From Fidelibacterota bacterium (GTDB lineage Bacteria > Fidelibacterota > Marinisomatia > Marinisomatales > UBA1611), in contig JABHUQ010000101.1 in NCBI GenBank assembly GCA_018658715.1, forward strand, positions 26,128 through 90,127: a stretch of 64,000 nucleotides of DNA. The letters are read 5' to 3'. The translations under genes and the position numbers were made by a program. Position 1 is the stretch's first letter; the number at the start of each line of letters is the position of its first letter. Positions 1-10,543 of the stretch are shown here, piece after piece. The notes beneath the pieces were generated by a model. The model was not told the origin of the DNA. It worked only from the letters and a program-made list of their open reading frames with translations, and did no database searches.

Positions 1-1
1 A

Positions 2-538
2 TTAAACTCTAATCAATCTGTTATAATTTCCTGCTGGCACGGACAATTATTGGCTGTATTTATGAATCTATCTGGAAATAATTATCATGGATTAGCAGGA
101 ATGCATAAAGATGCAGAACTTATATCACAAATTGGTCAAAAATTGAAATGGTCTATTCTCCGAGGCTCTAGTAAAGAAAGAGGGAAAGAAGCATTTATTG
201 AAATTGTTGACACGTTAAATTCGGAATCAACTTTGTTGGCGATTACCCCTGACGGCCCTAGTGGCCCAGCAAGAGTCCCTAAGCATGGCGTCATTCGTGC
301 ATCACAAAAAACAGGTGCACCTGTCGTCCCAGTTACCGTTCATTCATCTCGAAATTGGACTTTTACAAACTGGGATACATTTTTTGTAGAAAAACCTTTT
401 GGAAAAATATGGATTGAATATGGTGAACCCATTTACTTTACCGAAGATGAGCCCATTGAAAGCGGCTTAAACATACTTACCAATGCTATGAACGAACTAG
501 AAAACCATAATTTGTATCATGCAAATAATTCACAATAA
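2..538 (+). CDS. Lysophospholipid acyltransferase family protein (DUF374), 5' end outside window
   Basis: The reading frame is open from base 2 with no stop, so the start lies upstream of the window; an internal TTG at 50 is not the true start. The visible N-terminus carries a CWHGQLL segment, matching the WHG motif of the DUF374 branch of LPLAT acyltransferases. A PDGPSGP motif follows (about residues 67-73 counted from base 50), with a GVIRASQKTGAPVVPV stretch typical of the family. Family members are membrane-associated and acylate lysophospholipids or lipid A-like substrates. The last 20 bases overlap lpxK in another frame, so the two are translationally coupled, which supports a role in envelope lipid or lipid A synthesis. 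The exact acceptor cannot be told from sequence. Confidence 0.85.
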   Translation, partial: LNSNQSVIISCWHGQLLAVFMNLSGNNYHGLAGMHKDAELISQIGQKLKWSILRGSSKERGKEAFIEIVDTLNSESTLLAITPDGPSGPARVPKHGVIRASQKTGAPVVPVTVHSSRNWTFTNWDTFFVEKPFGKIWIEYGEPIYFTEDEPIESGLNILTNAMNELENHNLYHANNSQ

Positions 539-1550
539 AGAATATTTGGTTTGGATATTGTTTCCATTAGCCCTTTTTTATTGGGGAATGATTTATTTGC
601 GAAATATTTTTTATAAGGTTGGTTTTTTTGTAACCAGAAAACTACCAATCCCTGTAATAAGTGTTGGGAATATTTCTGTTGGAGGAACCGGGAAAACGCC
701 TACCGTAATTGCTATTGCTCATAAACTTCAAAATGATGGATATCACCCTGCAATAATTAGCCGGGGGTATGGACGCAATACATCAGGAACAATTGAAGTC
801 ACAGATGGAAAAACGCAACCGCCTTCCTGGGAATTAATTGGGGATGAGCCTTGTTTAATGGCTAGTCAAACTTATGATATTCCAATTGTAGTCGATGAAG
901 ATCGATTTCGAGGCGGTATGTTTTTATACAAAAAATACAAACCGAATGTATTTTTATTAGATGACGGATTTCAACACAGAGGCTTATACCGAGATTTAGA
1001 TATTGTTTTAATTAATAGCAAAGATTCAAAAAAAGAGCATAAACTATTACCATATGGCCACCTAAGGGAACCTTGGGATCAATTGCGTCGAGCTGATATT
1101 ATAATTACTACTAAACATAATAAGAAACGAGCCACTCCTTATTTAACTCGGAAACTAAAATCAGCAAAGTGTCCTATTCTATCTAGTGAATTTTATTTTA
1201 GTAACAAATTAATTGATGGGAATGGGGATGGTTTAAATCTTTCTGAAATGAAAAATAAAACAGCGTTTTTATTCTCTGGGTTGGGAGATAATCTTGGATT
1301 CTTTCAAGCAGCTGAAGAATTGGGTCTCCCCATTGGAAATACTCACTCATTTCCCGACCATCACCACTATACAAAAAAAGATTTTACATTTATTCAAGAC
1401 CAACAAATGAAATCAAAATCAGATTATATTTTAACAACCGAAAAAGATTTTATTAAACTTGAATCTGGATGGAAAGAATTACCTATATATTATTTACCAG
1501 TAAAAATGATACTACCAGATAAATTAATTTTTGGCCACGTGCTCGATTAA
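519..1550 (+). CDS. lpxK: Tetraacyldisaccharide 4'-kinase LpxK
   Basis: LpxK phosphorylates the 4' position of the lipid A disaccharide at the inner membrane. The N-terminus has a hydrophobic membrane segment (about residues 10-27). It is followed by the family P-loop GNISVGGTGKTP (residues 50-61) and later by DDGFQHR (around residue 148), a hallmark of LpxK. The length of 343 aa is normal. The start overlaps the upstream acyltransferase by 20 bases, which indicates an operon. Its stop overlaps the stop of the convergent gene on the other strand by 4 bases, leaving no room for a terminator. The gene shows that the host makes lipopolysaccharide. Confidence 0.95.
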   Translation: MQIIHNKEYLVWILFPLALFYWGMIYLRNIFYKVGFFVTRKLPIPVISVGNISVGGTGKTPTVIAIAHKLQNDGYHPAIISRGYGRNTSGTIEVTDGKTQPPSWELIGDEPCLMASQTYDIPIVVDEDRFRGGMFLYKKYKPNVFLLDDGFQHRGLYRDLDIVLINSKDSKKEHKLLPYGHLREPWDQLRRADIIITTKHNKKRATPYLTRKLKSAKCPILSSEFYFSNKLIDGNGDGLNLSEMKNKTAFLFSGLGDNLGFFQAAEELGLPIGNTHSFPDHHHYTKKDFTFIQDQQMKSKSDYILTTEKDFIKLESGWKELPIYYLPVKMILPDKLIFGHVLD

Positions 1551-4500
1551 ATCTGAGCCATTCCCCACGCAAAAACAACACCAACAAACGTTAACATCAA
1601 AGGCCATCCTGTATTGATAAGTTGTTTTGCGCTCGGGTCATAAAACACATGGACTTGAAATTCATGAGCAGTTGTAGCGCCATGCTCATCAATGGCCATA
1701 AAAATAAAATCATTTGGACCTGTTTGATTCTTCTTTGGTGCCCATTCTACCGTTGCCTTCTTTTTATTGAAACGTGCATATTTAGGCAAGCGAACTGGGC
1801 GATATGTGACTTTATCACTATTTAAGTCTTCTGCTGCTAGTTTATATCTCCACGTGTGGCCTGTTAAGCCTACTGGTTTTGGTGTAGATAAAATATTGGG
1901 GGGCATATTTATATACATTTTCCCTGATTGAATATCCTTTCCATATCCATCAGAAACTTGGACTTCGAATGTGCTATAATTAATCTGCGCTGCTTTTGGT
2001 ACCCATAAAATGCGTCCATATTTATCCATTTGCATACCATGGGGACCGCGAATTAATGTGTATTCTAGGTTTGCGTCTTCATTTTGATCTTCAACCCTTA
2101 ATTGATATTTATATAATTCGCCTACGAGTCCCATTCTAGGCGGATTTGAAACAATAGTCGGAAGATGGTTTGAATATAATTCATACGTTTGTTCGTCGCG
2201 AGAATATCCATCAGACGCTACAACAGAAATACGATGTCTGTCCACCTGGTCTTTACTGGGTGTCCAAAACATTGTACCCGATGGGTCGTCAACAACCATT
2301 CCTTCTGGAAATTCTGTGAGAGTAAACTTAAAAGGGCTTATTCGTTCAACAACAACTCTGGGTGGCTTCCCCTTGTTCCCTTGGAAAAATTCCCAAAGAA
2401 AATCTTTTATTTTGATTGTGCGATCATCAATCGTTTCTAAGATTGCATATAGCCTATCATTTTCAAAAAATACTGAATGAACATATTTTTTTAAATTTAA
2501 TCTAGATAACAGGGTGTCTGCTGGATAATCCTTGTTAAATTTATAAATGGCATCCGCATTCTGCCATTCGCTGATATATCGATGGATATTTTCTAAATAA
2601 ACATCATCAGATATATTAATTGAATAAATACGAATATTGTTTACATCATCAATTTTAACCACTCTATCAAAAGGGAGTAAAGCGCCTTTGTTTTGGTCGA
2701 CAATCATAATGTCATATTTATATTCTTTGCCTACTGTTGCGCTCATTGGTGGAATTGAAACAATTCTTGTTGGTGCATTTACAAAAAATTCGCTTTCTAT
2801 AATTCTAGATTCATGTCCATCTGATATTTCAATTTTTAATTCAGAAAAATCAAGATTTTGCGATGTTGGATCCCATTTTAACCGTCCTAAATAAGCATCC
2901 ATACGCATACCCTCAGGTAATTTATGAGCTGTATATATAAGCTGGTCGCCAACATTTGGGTCATCAACGCCCAACTGAAAATCCCATGTATCCCCCAAAG
3001 TAATCAAATTCATAGGTGGGGGTGCTTTTTTAATAATAGGAGGATGATTCACAAATAGATTAACATATTGCGTATCTGATGCAACCCCATGAGAAACCAT
3101 AATCGCAAAAGGCATTGTATCAATTTGGACTGGGTTTGGGGTCCATGTAACAATTCCTTTATTATTTAATGACATTCCGTCAGGACCATTCAATAATTTA
3201 AATTGAACTGGTTTATCTTTTTGCTGACGCCACAACTTTACTTCATAGGTGTAATCGTTCCCAACTTTGGCTTCTTTAGGTGCTTCAGACAATATTTTAA
3301 CACCTGCTTGAGCGAATAACTTAAACTCTTGTGCTGTGCGGTCAAATCCATCTGTTACAACAATTCTAACATCATATACATCTACATGAGAACTGTCTGT
3401 TTTCCAAGATAAAATACCGTCTTTTAATATCATTCCTTTAGGCGCTTTCTCTAGCTCAAATTGAAGTAAAGCATCTCTATTTCTATCCTGAACCAATGGT
3501 TGATACCTAAATAAATCACCGGCTACGAATTCTGTCCCTGCTGGCTCACTTAAAAAGACGGGTGAATCATTAACATAGAGCCACATTTCTTCATCCCTTC
3601 CTTCTAAGACTGGAACTACTTTATATGATTGTGTTGATTCACCACTTACAGATTCCGGTTCCATCATTTCGTCTACTTTCATTCTTACATGAAAAGATAG
3701 AGGAAAAGCATCTAGTTGTTTTTCGTTAGGTACCCATCGAATTGAGCGTGTTTCGTAATGAAAAAACATTCCTTTAGGAGGTGTTAATTCCCATCTAAAG
3801 CTATGGAACTGTTCTGTGCTCTCGCGAGGTAATTCATATTCAAATTGTGCGTTACTTGATAGAACATATCTTGGTAGTACATGTTTAGGAAGTCTTTGCC
3901 CTACTGTTTCAACCGGTCTTGGTTGTTTTGGAGATTCTAAAGTACGAGTTATTTTTTTGGGAGATTGTGACCTCGGTTGTTCTTTTAAAACATCCACTTC
4001 ATCTCTTTCTGGCTCTAATGCTTTAGGGAGTTTTTTCCCAGGCTTTTCACCTAAATCTGTAATGATTTCGATTTCTGGCTGAGGTAATTGAGGCTCTCTA
4101 TCTGGTAATACTTCAATATAAACTTCGGGAATCGGAATATCTTCCTTTTGTGCATTAGAAAGCATTTCAGGGAGATTGTTTGCGATAAAATCAGAACTCA
4201 CAATAAATCCTTGATCAAAGTTGTTAGATTTTTGACCAACATTTATCATATATACTGCATTTTCATTGCCATCCCACCCTGAAACAAGTACGGCGCCAGT
4301 ATAATAACCTTGTTGTATTAAAGGTAGTATGTTGGATATTTGAAACTCATCCATTGCTTCATTAATCGAAGTAGAAATATTGTCTATTTTCCCATTCTTT
4401 CCAGAGTAGAGAGATAAATTATTTATGTCAGAAGAAAGAATTAATAAATCATCAAAAGTATCTTGATCAAAGTCTGCGGTCGCAATCTGATTTAATGGAC

Positions 4501-5413
4501 CGCCAGAAATGGGCAGTTTGTCAATCACAAGCGTCGCTGGCGTCAGTGTTAATGCAATAATATCTCCAGAGCGGAAAGGAAGAATAACATCCTGAAATCC
4601 ATCTGCATCCCAATCAGAAAGAGTGATAGATCGATGAATAATCCCACTTAATCCTTGGAATGTTTTTTTAATCAATGCGCCTGAATCAAAAACGCCACCA
4701 ACATTGTAGAATGGTTGTGCTTTAAGAATATTGCCTTCTGGACTAATGGCGATTAAATCATCATAACCATCCATATCATAATCCACAATTCCTGCATATA
4801 ATAATCCTGAACCAACCAACAGATCATCTGGGCGAATTTTCTTTATAACAGATAATTGGTTATCGCTTCCAATGCCAATAAAAGCAAAACCTCTAAATGG
4901 GCTTCCTAAAGATAAAACTAATTCTTGAGTTCCATCTGCATCCATGTCTAATAAAGCAAAATTATTACATCGCAGTGATTGACCCTGTTTCCCCACATCC
5001 AATGTGGCAAAAGGGAGCTCAGAAAATGTTTCACCACCCCAAGAATAAGCCGCAATAAATACATGAGGAGATGAGTTGTCACCAAACCGCGAAAGGTTCA
5101 TTACTGTTATAAGGTCAGGGGTTCCATCACCTTGAATATCGCCCACAATTGCATTAACAAAATATCCTTCTAATTCGTCTGGTGGAGAAAATTCCCATGT
5201 TTTGGTTTGATATCCATCATTATCTACCTCATAATAATGAACCGATGATGGGAAATATTCCTCAGATGGATTTAATTCAAGAGCTATAAACTCTTGCCAT
5301 TTATCACCATCTAGGTCATAAGATCCATCTAAATGAATGATTTTTTGAGATTGCCCAATAACTAATTGAATGGCCAAAAGAAAAAGGGGAATGACTTTTT
5401 GAAATTTATTCAA
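1547..5413 (-). CDS. Exported FG-GAP repeat and Ig-like multidomain protein with C-terminal membrane segment
   Basis: The 1288-residue product starts with a signal peptide (hydrophobic stretch about residues 9-20, then GQSQ). Residues of roughly 25-400 contain FG-GAP/VCBS-like units with Asp-rich turns such as DGDKW, DMDGYDDL and DADGFQDV, which suggest a calcium-binding beta-propeller. A Pro/Glu-rich linker follows (about 430-530). At least six Ig-like (He_PIG-type) modules come next, each with a recurring PEGM/GPDGM...W.P signature. A hydrophobic segment ends the protein (about 1265-1285), so the C-terminus may be membrane-anchored. There is no type IX C-terminal domain. It lies 19 bases downstream of a second FG-GAP protein and is probably cotranscribed with it. 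An adhesive or structural surface role is inferred; no enzyme motif was seen. Confidence 0.8.
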   Translation of the reverse strand: MNKFQKVIPLFLLAIQLVIGQSQKIIHLDGSYDLDGDKWQEFIALELNPSEEYFPSSVHYYEVDNDGYQTKTWEFSPPDELEGYFVNAIVGDIQGDGTPDLITVMNLSRFGDNSSPHVFIAAYSWGGETFSELPFATLDVGKQGQSLRCNNFALLDMDADGTQELVLSLGSPFRGFAFIGIGSDNQLSVIKKIRPDDLLVGSGLLYAGIVDYDMDGYDDLIAISPEGNILKAQPFYNVGGVFDSGALIKKTFQGLSGIIHRSITLSDWDADGFQDVILPFRSGDIIALTLTPATLVIDKLPISGGPLNQIATADFDQDTFDDLLILSSDINNLSLYSGKNGKIDNISTSINEAMDEFQISNILPLIQQGYYTGAVLVSGWDGNENAVYMINVGQKSNNFDQGFIVSSDFIANNLPEMLSNAQKEDIPIPEVYIEVLPDREPQLPQPEIEIITDLGEKPGKKLPKALEPERDEVDVLKEQPRSQSPKKITRTLESPKQPRPVETVGQRLPKHVLPRYVLSSNAQFEYELPRESTEQFHSFRWELTPPKGMFFHYETRSIRWVPNEKQLDAFPLSFHVRMKVDEMMEPESVSGESTQSYKVVPVLEGRDEEMWLYVNDSPVFLSEPAGTEFVAGDLFRYQPLVQDRNRDALLQFELEKAPKGMILKDGILSWKTDSSHVDVYDVRIVVTDGFDRTAQEFKLFAQAGVKILSEAPKEAKVGNDYTYEVKLWRQQKDKPVQFKLLNGPDGMSLNNKGIVTWTPNPVQIDTMPFAIMVSHGVASDTQYVNLFVNHPPIIKKAPPPMNLITLGDTWDFQLGVDDPNVGDQLIYTAHKLPEGMRMDAYLGRLKWDPTSQNLDFSELKIEISDGHESRIIESEFFVNAPTRIVSIPPMSATVGKEYKYDIMIVDQNKGALLPFDRVVKIDDVNNIRIYSINISDDVYLENIHRYISEWQNADAIYKFNKDYPADTLLSRLNLKKYVHSVFFENDRLYAILETIDDRTIKIKDFLWEFFQGNKGKPPRVVVERISPFKFTLTEFPEGMVVDDPSGTMFWTPSKDQVDRHRISVVASDGYSRDEQTYELYSNHLPTIVSNPPRMGLVGELYKYQLRVEDQNEDANLEYTLIRGPHGMQMDKYGRILWVPKAAQINYSTFEVQVSDGYGKDIQSGKMYINMPPNILSTPKPVGLTGHTWRYKLAAEDLNSDKVTYRPVRLPKYARFNKKKATVEWAPKKNQTGPNDFIFMAIDEHGATTAHEFQVHVFYDPSAKQLINTGWPLMLTFVGVVFAWGMAQI

Positions 5414-5432
5414 GAAACTATCTACGTTTAAT

Positions 5433-7745
5433 TTAATTGGGTGTCGGTTTTTGGCTTGTTGAATCCATTACTTCTGGATCAATTAGCTCAATTTGATTTT
5501 TTGGCTCATCTTCGACATTATCCGTAGGAGATTGTTCGGGTTGTAACACAGGTTCGCTCGGCGTTTCTTCTTCGTTTGACATTTCTGCAGGTTTAGGGCT
5601 AAGTGGTGATTCCACTTTGAGTGAATCTTTTTCTGGAATATGACTTTGTACTGCTTTAATAGGTACGATTGGGTTACTCTGTTCTTTCAATTCAGTTGGG
5701 AGTCTCTTTTTCATTAATATTTCTGGAAATTGGCCTGAAGATCTCCAAAGTGGTTCTTCAAAAGTTCCACCCTGTAATAGTCTTATCTTTAATGAGTCTG
5801 GAAATATTTCCTCAATAAGTCTAGAGAACATAACAGCTGGTTCCACATTCCCAACCAAATCGAACTCTGTTGTAATTTTTTTAGAGCCATTTTCTCGAAC
5901 TTTTACCTCTCCACGAATCGCTTGCAGCTCTCCTTGATCAAGAAATACTGCTAAAGATTGTGCTGGTTTGGATGGGCTTGTTGCAGACAAATATATTCCA
6001 TGTGTCCCGGGTATACCTGTTGAGTCATCGTCAAATGAAAACCGTATTAATCGATCTGTAAAATCCATACCTAAAGAAGAAGGAAACCCCTCAAAAAAAT
6101 AGTCTGGAAACTCAAATAATGTGGGGTCAAAAGATATAGGTTGGTAGGATTGACTTAATGAATCTTTTAATGGCGATATTGATAGAAACACTACATTCGT
6201 TTGCATATCATGAACCATAGATATAGTTGTTATACTATCCATTTTAGCATTTCGAATAGAGTAGGCATAATCATAAACAGAGCCTCTATCTAAGTGGGCT
6301 AAATTCGCAGAAATACTATGTTGTATATGGGTTGGGTCACCTATTGGTGGCATTTGATTTACACCCACACCAAAGGGTGATTCACCATCAAAAATAAATC
6401 GTTTAGGTGTTTTTCCCATGGGAGTCATAACTTGCGCATAATATAGATCAATAGGTACAAATTCTGTCTCTAGTTCTATAGTCGCTGTGGTATCAGGAAA
6501 TGATTGCTTTGTAATTGTATCTTTAACCGCCTCAGAGAAAACAGAAATAGCATCATCAACACCGGGGACTTTATCCTTTTCGTCTGGTGGTAAGATTGGG
6601 TTTTCCGGGATTAAGTCTGCTTCAACAATTTTAACATTTTCACCACCTGCATTAACTATCAACAAATCAGATGCCATTTCTGTGGAAACAGTTGGAACTT
6701 GATTAACGGGCAATGGTTCATCTAATATAACTTCTTTTTTGGCCTTTTGAATATAATCAGATAATGTTGGTCCAGATGATGGGTATAACTTTTCTTGTGA
6801 CCATTTTTTATGCCACTTACTTGGATCTGTTTCTGTGAATAGGTTTTTTCCCGAATAAGAAGATGGTGTTAATACTAAATTTTTTCCGTCAAAGGAAATA
6901 CGCTCTACATCCCCTGAATCAAAAGGTAATAATAGCCCTTCTTCTTTCGTGGCTTCTTTCGAAAAAAAAGATAAACTTGAACTTTGTAGCCTCCCGCGAG
7001 CATCCGATATCAGTACATCAGATGAAATTTCTGATAAATCATCACCATTAAAAATTCCTGCTTTAATTGTATTGTTCTCTATAGATAGCTGAATTATATA
7101 ATTTTGCTGATCATATTGGTAAACACTTGATGCCAATTTCCCATAACCATTTTCAATTAAATCAGTTCCTATATAGTTGATATTATTAATATTGACGGTT
7201 GACTCGTTTATATCTAAGGAAAAAACAGCAGTCTTTCTAATGGGTGAGCCTAGAGCAACAACCATTTTTGCGCCCGGAGTATTTAATGAGGAAATGGTGG
7301 TTGGCCGTACGCTGGCTAACCCTAATTCAGAAGAATATACTTTTAGTGGATTTTCTGTAAGCCCCTTTTCATTTCCAGTAAAAACATATAGCCAAGGTTG
7401 GATTACTTCCCCAGGGATGCGGTTAGATATAACAACTAAATCATTAAAATTATCATGATTTACATCCATTACTTCAAAATCCATTATGATGCCACTATGG
7501 TCCATGGTCCATGACCAAATTAATTGGGATGTTCCTTTTGGAGAAAATTCCAGCAGGCTAAGTGTGGGGCCTGACGAAGAATTCTGGACGATCGACTCTT
7601 TTTTCCCGTCGCCATCAAAGTCATATACACCTTGCATGTGAAATGGTCCGCTTGCTAATGCAATAGACAGAAATAATAGGAGTCCGACGCCAAAAGCTTT
7701 GCTTTCAACGCGTGAATTCCTCCGCATGTACGCACGTCTGCTCAT
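5433..7745 (-). CDS. Exported FG-GAP-like protein with Pro/Glu-rich tail
   Basis: The 770-residue product has a basic N-terminus followed by a hydrophobic stretch (about residues 18-33), consistent with a signal peptide or anchor. Next comes VYDFDGDGKKE, an FG-GAP-type calcium-binding turn, and further propeller-like sequence including VMDVNHDNFNDLVV. The middle region is unassigned. The last 100 or so residues are rich in Pro, Glu and Ser and look disordered. The start is supported by an AGGA about 7 bases upstream of the ATG. Its N-terminal region resembles that of the following gene, suggesting a duplicated or partner pair. The function is unknown; surface or periplasmic location is inferred. 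Confidence 0.75.
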   Translation of the reverse strand: MSRRAYMRRNSRVESKAFGVGLLLFLSIALASGPFHMQGVYDFDGDGKKESIVQNSSSGPTLSLLEFSPKGTSQLIWSWTMDHSGIIMDFEVMDVNHDNFNDLVVISNRIPGEVIQPWLYVFTGNEKGLTENPLKVYSSELGLASVRPTTISSLNTPGAKMVVALGSPIRKTAVFSLDINESTVNINNINYIGTDLIENGYGKLASSVYQYDQQNYIIQLSIENNTIKAGIFNGDDLSEISSDVLISDARGRLQSSSLSFFSKEATKEEGLLLPFDSGDVERISFDGKNLVLTPSSYSGKNLFTETDPSKWHKKWSQEKLYPSSGPTLSDYIQKAKKEVILDEPLPVNQVPTVSTEMASDLLIVNAGGENVKIVEADLIPENPILPPDEKDKVPGVDDAISVFSEAVKDTITKQSFPDTTATIELETEFVPIDLYYAQVMTPMGKTPKRFIFDGESPFGVGVNQMPPIGDPTHIQHSISANLAHLDRGSVYDYAYSIRNAKMDSITTISMVHDMQTNVVFLSISPLKDSLSQSYQPISFDPTLFEFPDYFFEGFPSSLGMDFTDRLIRFSFDDDSTGIPGTHGIYLSATSPSKPAQSLAVFLDQGELQAIRGEVKVRENGSKKITTEFDLVGNVEPAVMFSRLIEEIFPDSLKIRLLQGGTFEEPLWRSSGQFPEILMKKRLPTELKEQSNPIVPIKAVQSHIPEKDSLKVESPLSPKPAEMSNEEETPSEPVLQPEQSPTDNVEDEPKNQIELIDPEVMDSTSQKPTPN

Positions 7746-7972
7746 GTTAAGTCCTATATAGATATACTTTTTTTAGGGAGATAATATACGAATGACCTCC
7801 CATACCTCGGTTAGTTCTCTCAACAAATATAGGTGTTCATGTGTTATATAATCAAGAAAAAGCCCCAATAATACTATATCATTGAATTTTCAATTAAAAC
7901 GTATAATTTCTTTCGTATTTTTACAATGTGCTCTAAATTTTCACGTTAATCAATGCGGAGACTCCTAACATC

Positions 7973-8839
7973 GTGAAGAAAAAACTGCTTTATATCATTT
8001 TTGGTGCATCTTTGGCAACAGCCCAAGTTGACCTGTACCCTGTTGAAGATTTTTTTGGCGGAGGAATTGGGTATAGTCCAATGTATATTTCTTTGGATTC
8101 AATTCCTGGGTCAGTGTCCCTAACAAAGCTGGGACTGGATCCTACAAATTTCACAACACCTTTTGTGCTTCATGGAGGTGAGGGCTTTGCTCACATAACT
8201 GGGCGATGGCGGATCGGCGGATATGCAGGAATTGGTACATCAAGAATTAGTACAGTGCCTGATATAAAATTATATATTGATAAAGACAGCACAGGAACAT
8301 TTACAGCAGCAGATACATCTGTTAGTTATAGTGGCGACTTTTCTCCCTCTCTAGAAGCAAAATTCGGCTTTTCTCTTGGGGCTGCAACAGTGGAATATGT
8401 TATGCCTGTTTTACAAGATTTAGAACTTTCTGCCGGGGCATTATTGGGGTTAGGGCATGTAAATATTACAGTTGACCAGCATACCGGAACCCCAAAATGG
8501 GAAAATGCTTTTAGTAGCGTTTACGGAGATGTTGATTCCACAGGAACTTTTTATTACGAGGTTGCAGATATAGATGGTGCGCAGTCTGGGGGATTTAGCG
8601 CGGCAAATATGCCTGGCGTCATGACTGATTTAAGTGGTTTGTTTTTTAATTTTCAACCTTACATTGCTGTAAAATGGCAATTTCTCGACCGAATGGGGTT
8701 ACGTATAAGTGTTGGTTTTAATAAGGGAACCATTCAAGCTGGGCGTTGGTATCTGAATGGGCGTGTTCCAATAAGCGATTCACCAAAAACGACAATTCAG
8801 GGTGTTACTTTTAGAACAATGCTCTATCTCGGATTATAA
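7973..8839 (+). CDS. Predicted outer-membrane beta-barrel protein
   Basis: The GTG-initiated 288-residue protein begins with KKKLLYIIFGASLATAQ, a typical signal peptide. The mature part alternates polar and hydrophobic residues in Gly/aromatic-rich strands, such as FAHITGRWRIGGYAGIG and IAVKWQFLDRMGLRISVGF. It ends in FRTMLYLGL, an aromatic-rich terminal strand expected of an outer-membrane barrel. No specific family is recognised. It sits 18 bases before the S41 protease gene and is probably cotranscribed with it. It faces away from the FG-GAP gene at 7745; the 227 bases between hold both promoters, but no convincing -35/-10 pair was found there. Confidence 0.7.
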   Translation: MKKKLLYIIFGASLATAQVDLYPVEDFFGGGIGYSPMYISLDSIPGSVSLTKLGLDPTNFTTPFVLHGGEGFAHITGRWRIGGYAGIGTSRISTVPDIKLYIDKDSTGTFTAADTSVSYSGDFSPSLEAKFGFSLGAATVEYVMPVLQDLELSAGALLGLGHVNITVDQHTGTPKWENAFSSVYGDVDSTGTFYYEVADIDGAQSGGFSAANMPGVMTDLSGLFFNFQPYIAVKWQFLDRMGLRISVGFNKGTIQAGRWYLNGRVPISDSPKTTIQGVTFRTMLYLGL

Positions 8840-8857
8840 AAAATATTATATTAATTA

Positions 8858-10477
8858 GTGAATTTTAAAATTAAACGAAAACTCCCTTTATTGGGGTCTG
8901 GACTATTGGGCTTTTTGCTCGCAACAGCATTAATGGCTTCATATGCTTTTTCTAGTAATCAGAATGTGTATCGGATTCTAAAAGAAAAAGTAAATGTTTT
9001 AAACCAAATTATAACATATGTGAATCATTTTTATTTTGATGACGTGGATTTGGAAAAAGTAATGGATGGTGCTTTTCACGGCTTAATGGAAGAATTAGAC
9101 CCGCATTCAACTTATATCCCCGCAAAAGACCAAGAAAATATTGATGAATTGTTTCGAGGTAACTTTCAGGGTATTGGTATCGAATTTGATATTCTTCAAG
9201 GATACATTACTGTCATTTCACCAATCCCTGATAGTCCTTCTGATCATGTTGGATTGCAATCAGGAGATAAAATTATTTCCATCAATGATGAAGATGCATA
9301 CAAAATAACTAAAGATGAAGTTTTTAAAAAGCTACGCGGTAAAAAAGGATCCTCTGTTGATTTATCAATTCAAAGAATTGGTGTTACGAAACCTTTTGAT
9401 GTAACAATTATTCGAGACGATATCCCAATCTATAGCGTTGCAGCCGCATCTATGATAGACGATTCAACGGGTTATATCTTTCTAAGACGTTTTTCTGCTA
9501 CCACAGATACTGAAGTTAAAAAGGCTCTAAACAGACTTGACGAATTGGGGATGAAGCGACTTGTTTTTGACCTAAGAGGAAATAGCGGTGGCTTTTTAGA
9601 ACAGGCGGCAGCCATTTCAAACCTATTCATTACAACTCCCGATACATTAGTTTTTACTAAAGGAAAAATAAGGGAATCAAATCAAGTTTTTATGGCTAAC
9701 CCATCAAAGGGTAGAAATGATTTTTCGTTAATTGTTTTAATCAACCGCGGATCAGCGAGCGCAAGTGAAATTGTTGCTGGCGCCGTACAAGATTTAGACA
9801 GAGGCCTTGTTGTTGGTGAAACGAGTTTTGGGAAAGGATTGGTTCAACGCCAACTTCCCCTTGAAGGCGGGTCCGCTCTTAGGGTAACCATTGCGCGGTA
9901 TTACACTCCTACTGGTAGATTAATTCAAAGACCCTATGAAGATGGAAAAGATCATGCGTATTATCGCGAACTATACGATAAGAACCGAGAAGCTAAAATG
10001 GACTCATTGAAAGAGTTGAGGCCAAAGTATTTTACTAAAAGTGGACGGATCGTTTATGGTGGCGGAGGTATTACTCCAGATATTTATCTGCCCTTCAAAA
10101 ACAAATTAACTAGAGACACTCAAAAAGTAATTAGAAGCGCCAAAAGACCTATCTTTAATTTTGGATCTAATTACGCCTCTAGCCACTCAAAAGAAATTGG
10201 TATTGGTGATGCTCAATCTTTTAAAAAGAATTGGACTGTTTCAAGTGATGTTTTCAATTCTTTTTATGAATATTTATCAACCGATTCTATTGACGTGAGT
10301 TTAGACTCTCTCTTGGTTGATTTGCCTTATATACAAAATCGAATTAAAGCAGAAATATCTAGTGTTGCTTTTGGAAAAGACGAATCTTCTGCAATTAGAA
10401 TACAAACTGATAATCAAGTGATGGATGCTTTAGAATTTTTTAAGGAAGCAGATGCATTCTTGCACTCTTCGCATTAA
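8858..10477 (+). CDS. S41 family C-terminal processing peptidase (CtpA-like)
   Basis: This periplasmic serine protease cleaves C-terminal tails of envelope proteins. The GTG-started product (539 aa) has an N-terminal signal/anchor (about residues 9-30). A PDZ domain follows around 90-170, with IGIEFDI and GLQSGDKIISINDE. The S41 catalytic domain carries the GSASASE nucleophile motif (residues 298-304) and the catalytic lysine of GETSFGKG (Lys 326). A C-terminal extension of about 150 residues follows the YTPTGRLIQRP region. The size is ordinary for bacterial CtpA. It is followed after 66 bases by the ExbB/ExbD/TonB genes. Confidence 0.93.
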   Translation: MNFKIKRKLPLLGSGLLGFLLATALMASYAFSSNQNVYRILKEKVNVLNQIITYVNHFYFDDVDLEKVMDGAFHGLMEELDPHSTYIPAKDQENIDELFRGNFQGIGIEFDILQGYITVISPIPDSPSDHVGLQSGDKIISINDEDAYKITKDEVFKKLRGKKGSSVDLSIQRIGVTKPFDVTIIRDDIPIYSVAAASMIDDSTGYIFLRRFSATTDTEVKKALNRLDELGMKRLVFDLRGNSGGFLEQAAAISNLFITTPDTLVFTKGKIRESNQVFMANPSKGRNDFSLIVLINRGSASASEIVAGAVQDLDRGLVVGETSFGKGLVQRQLPLEGGSALRVTIARYYTPTGRLIQRPYEDGKDHAYYRELYDKNREAKMDSLKELRPKYFTKSGRIVYGGGGITPDIYLPFKNKLTRDTQKVIRSAKRPIFNFGSNYASSHSKEIGIGDAQSFKKNWTVSSDVFNSFYEYLSTDSIDVSLDSLLVDLPYIQNRIKAEISSVAFGKDESSAIRIQTDNQVMDALEFFKEADAFLHSSH

Positions 10478-10543
10478 ATTCAGTGCCTTTTACTGATAGA
10501 CAATTTTATTCATACATACAAAATAGATTAACGGAGGAACAAA

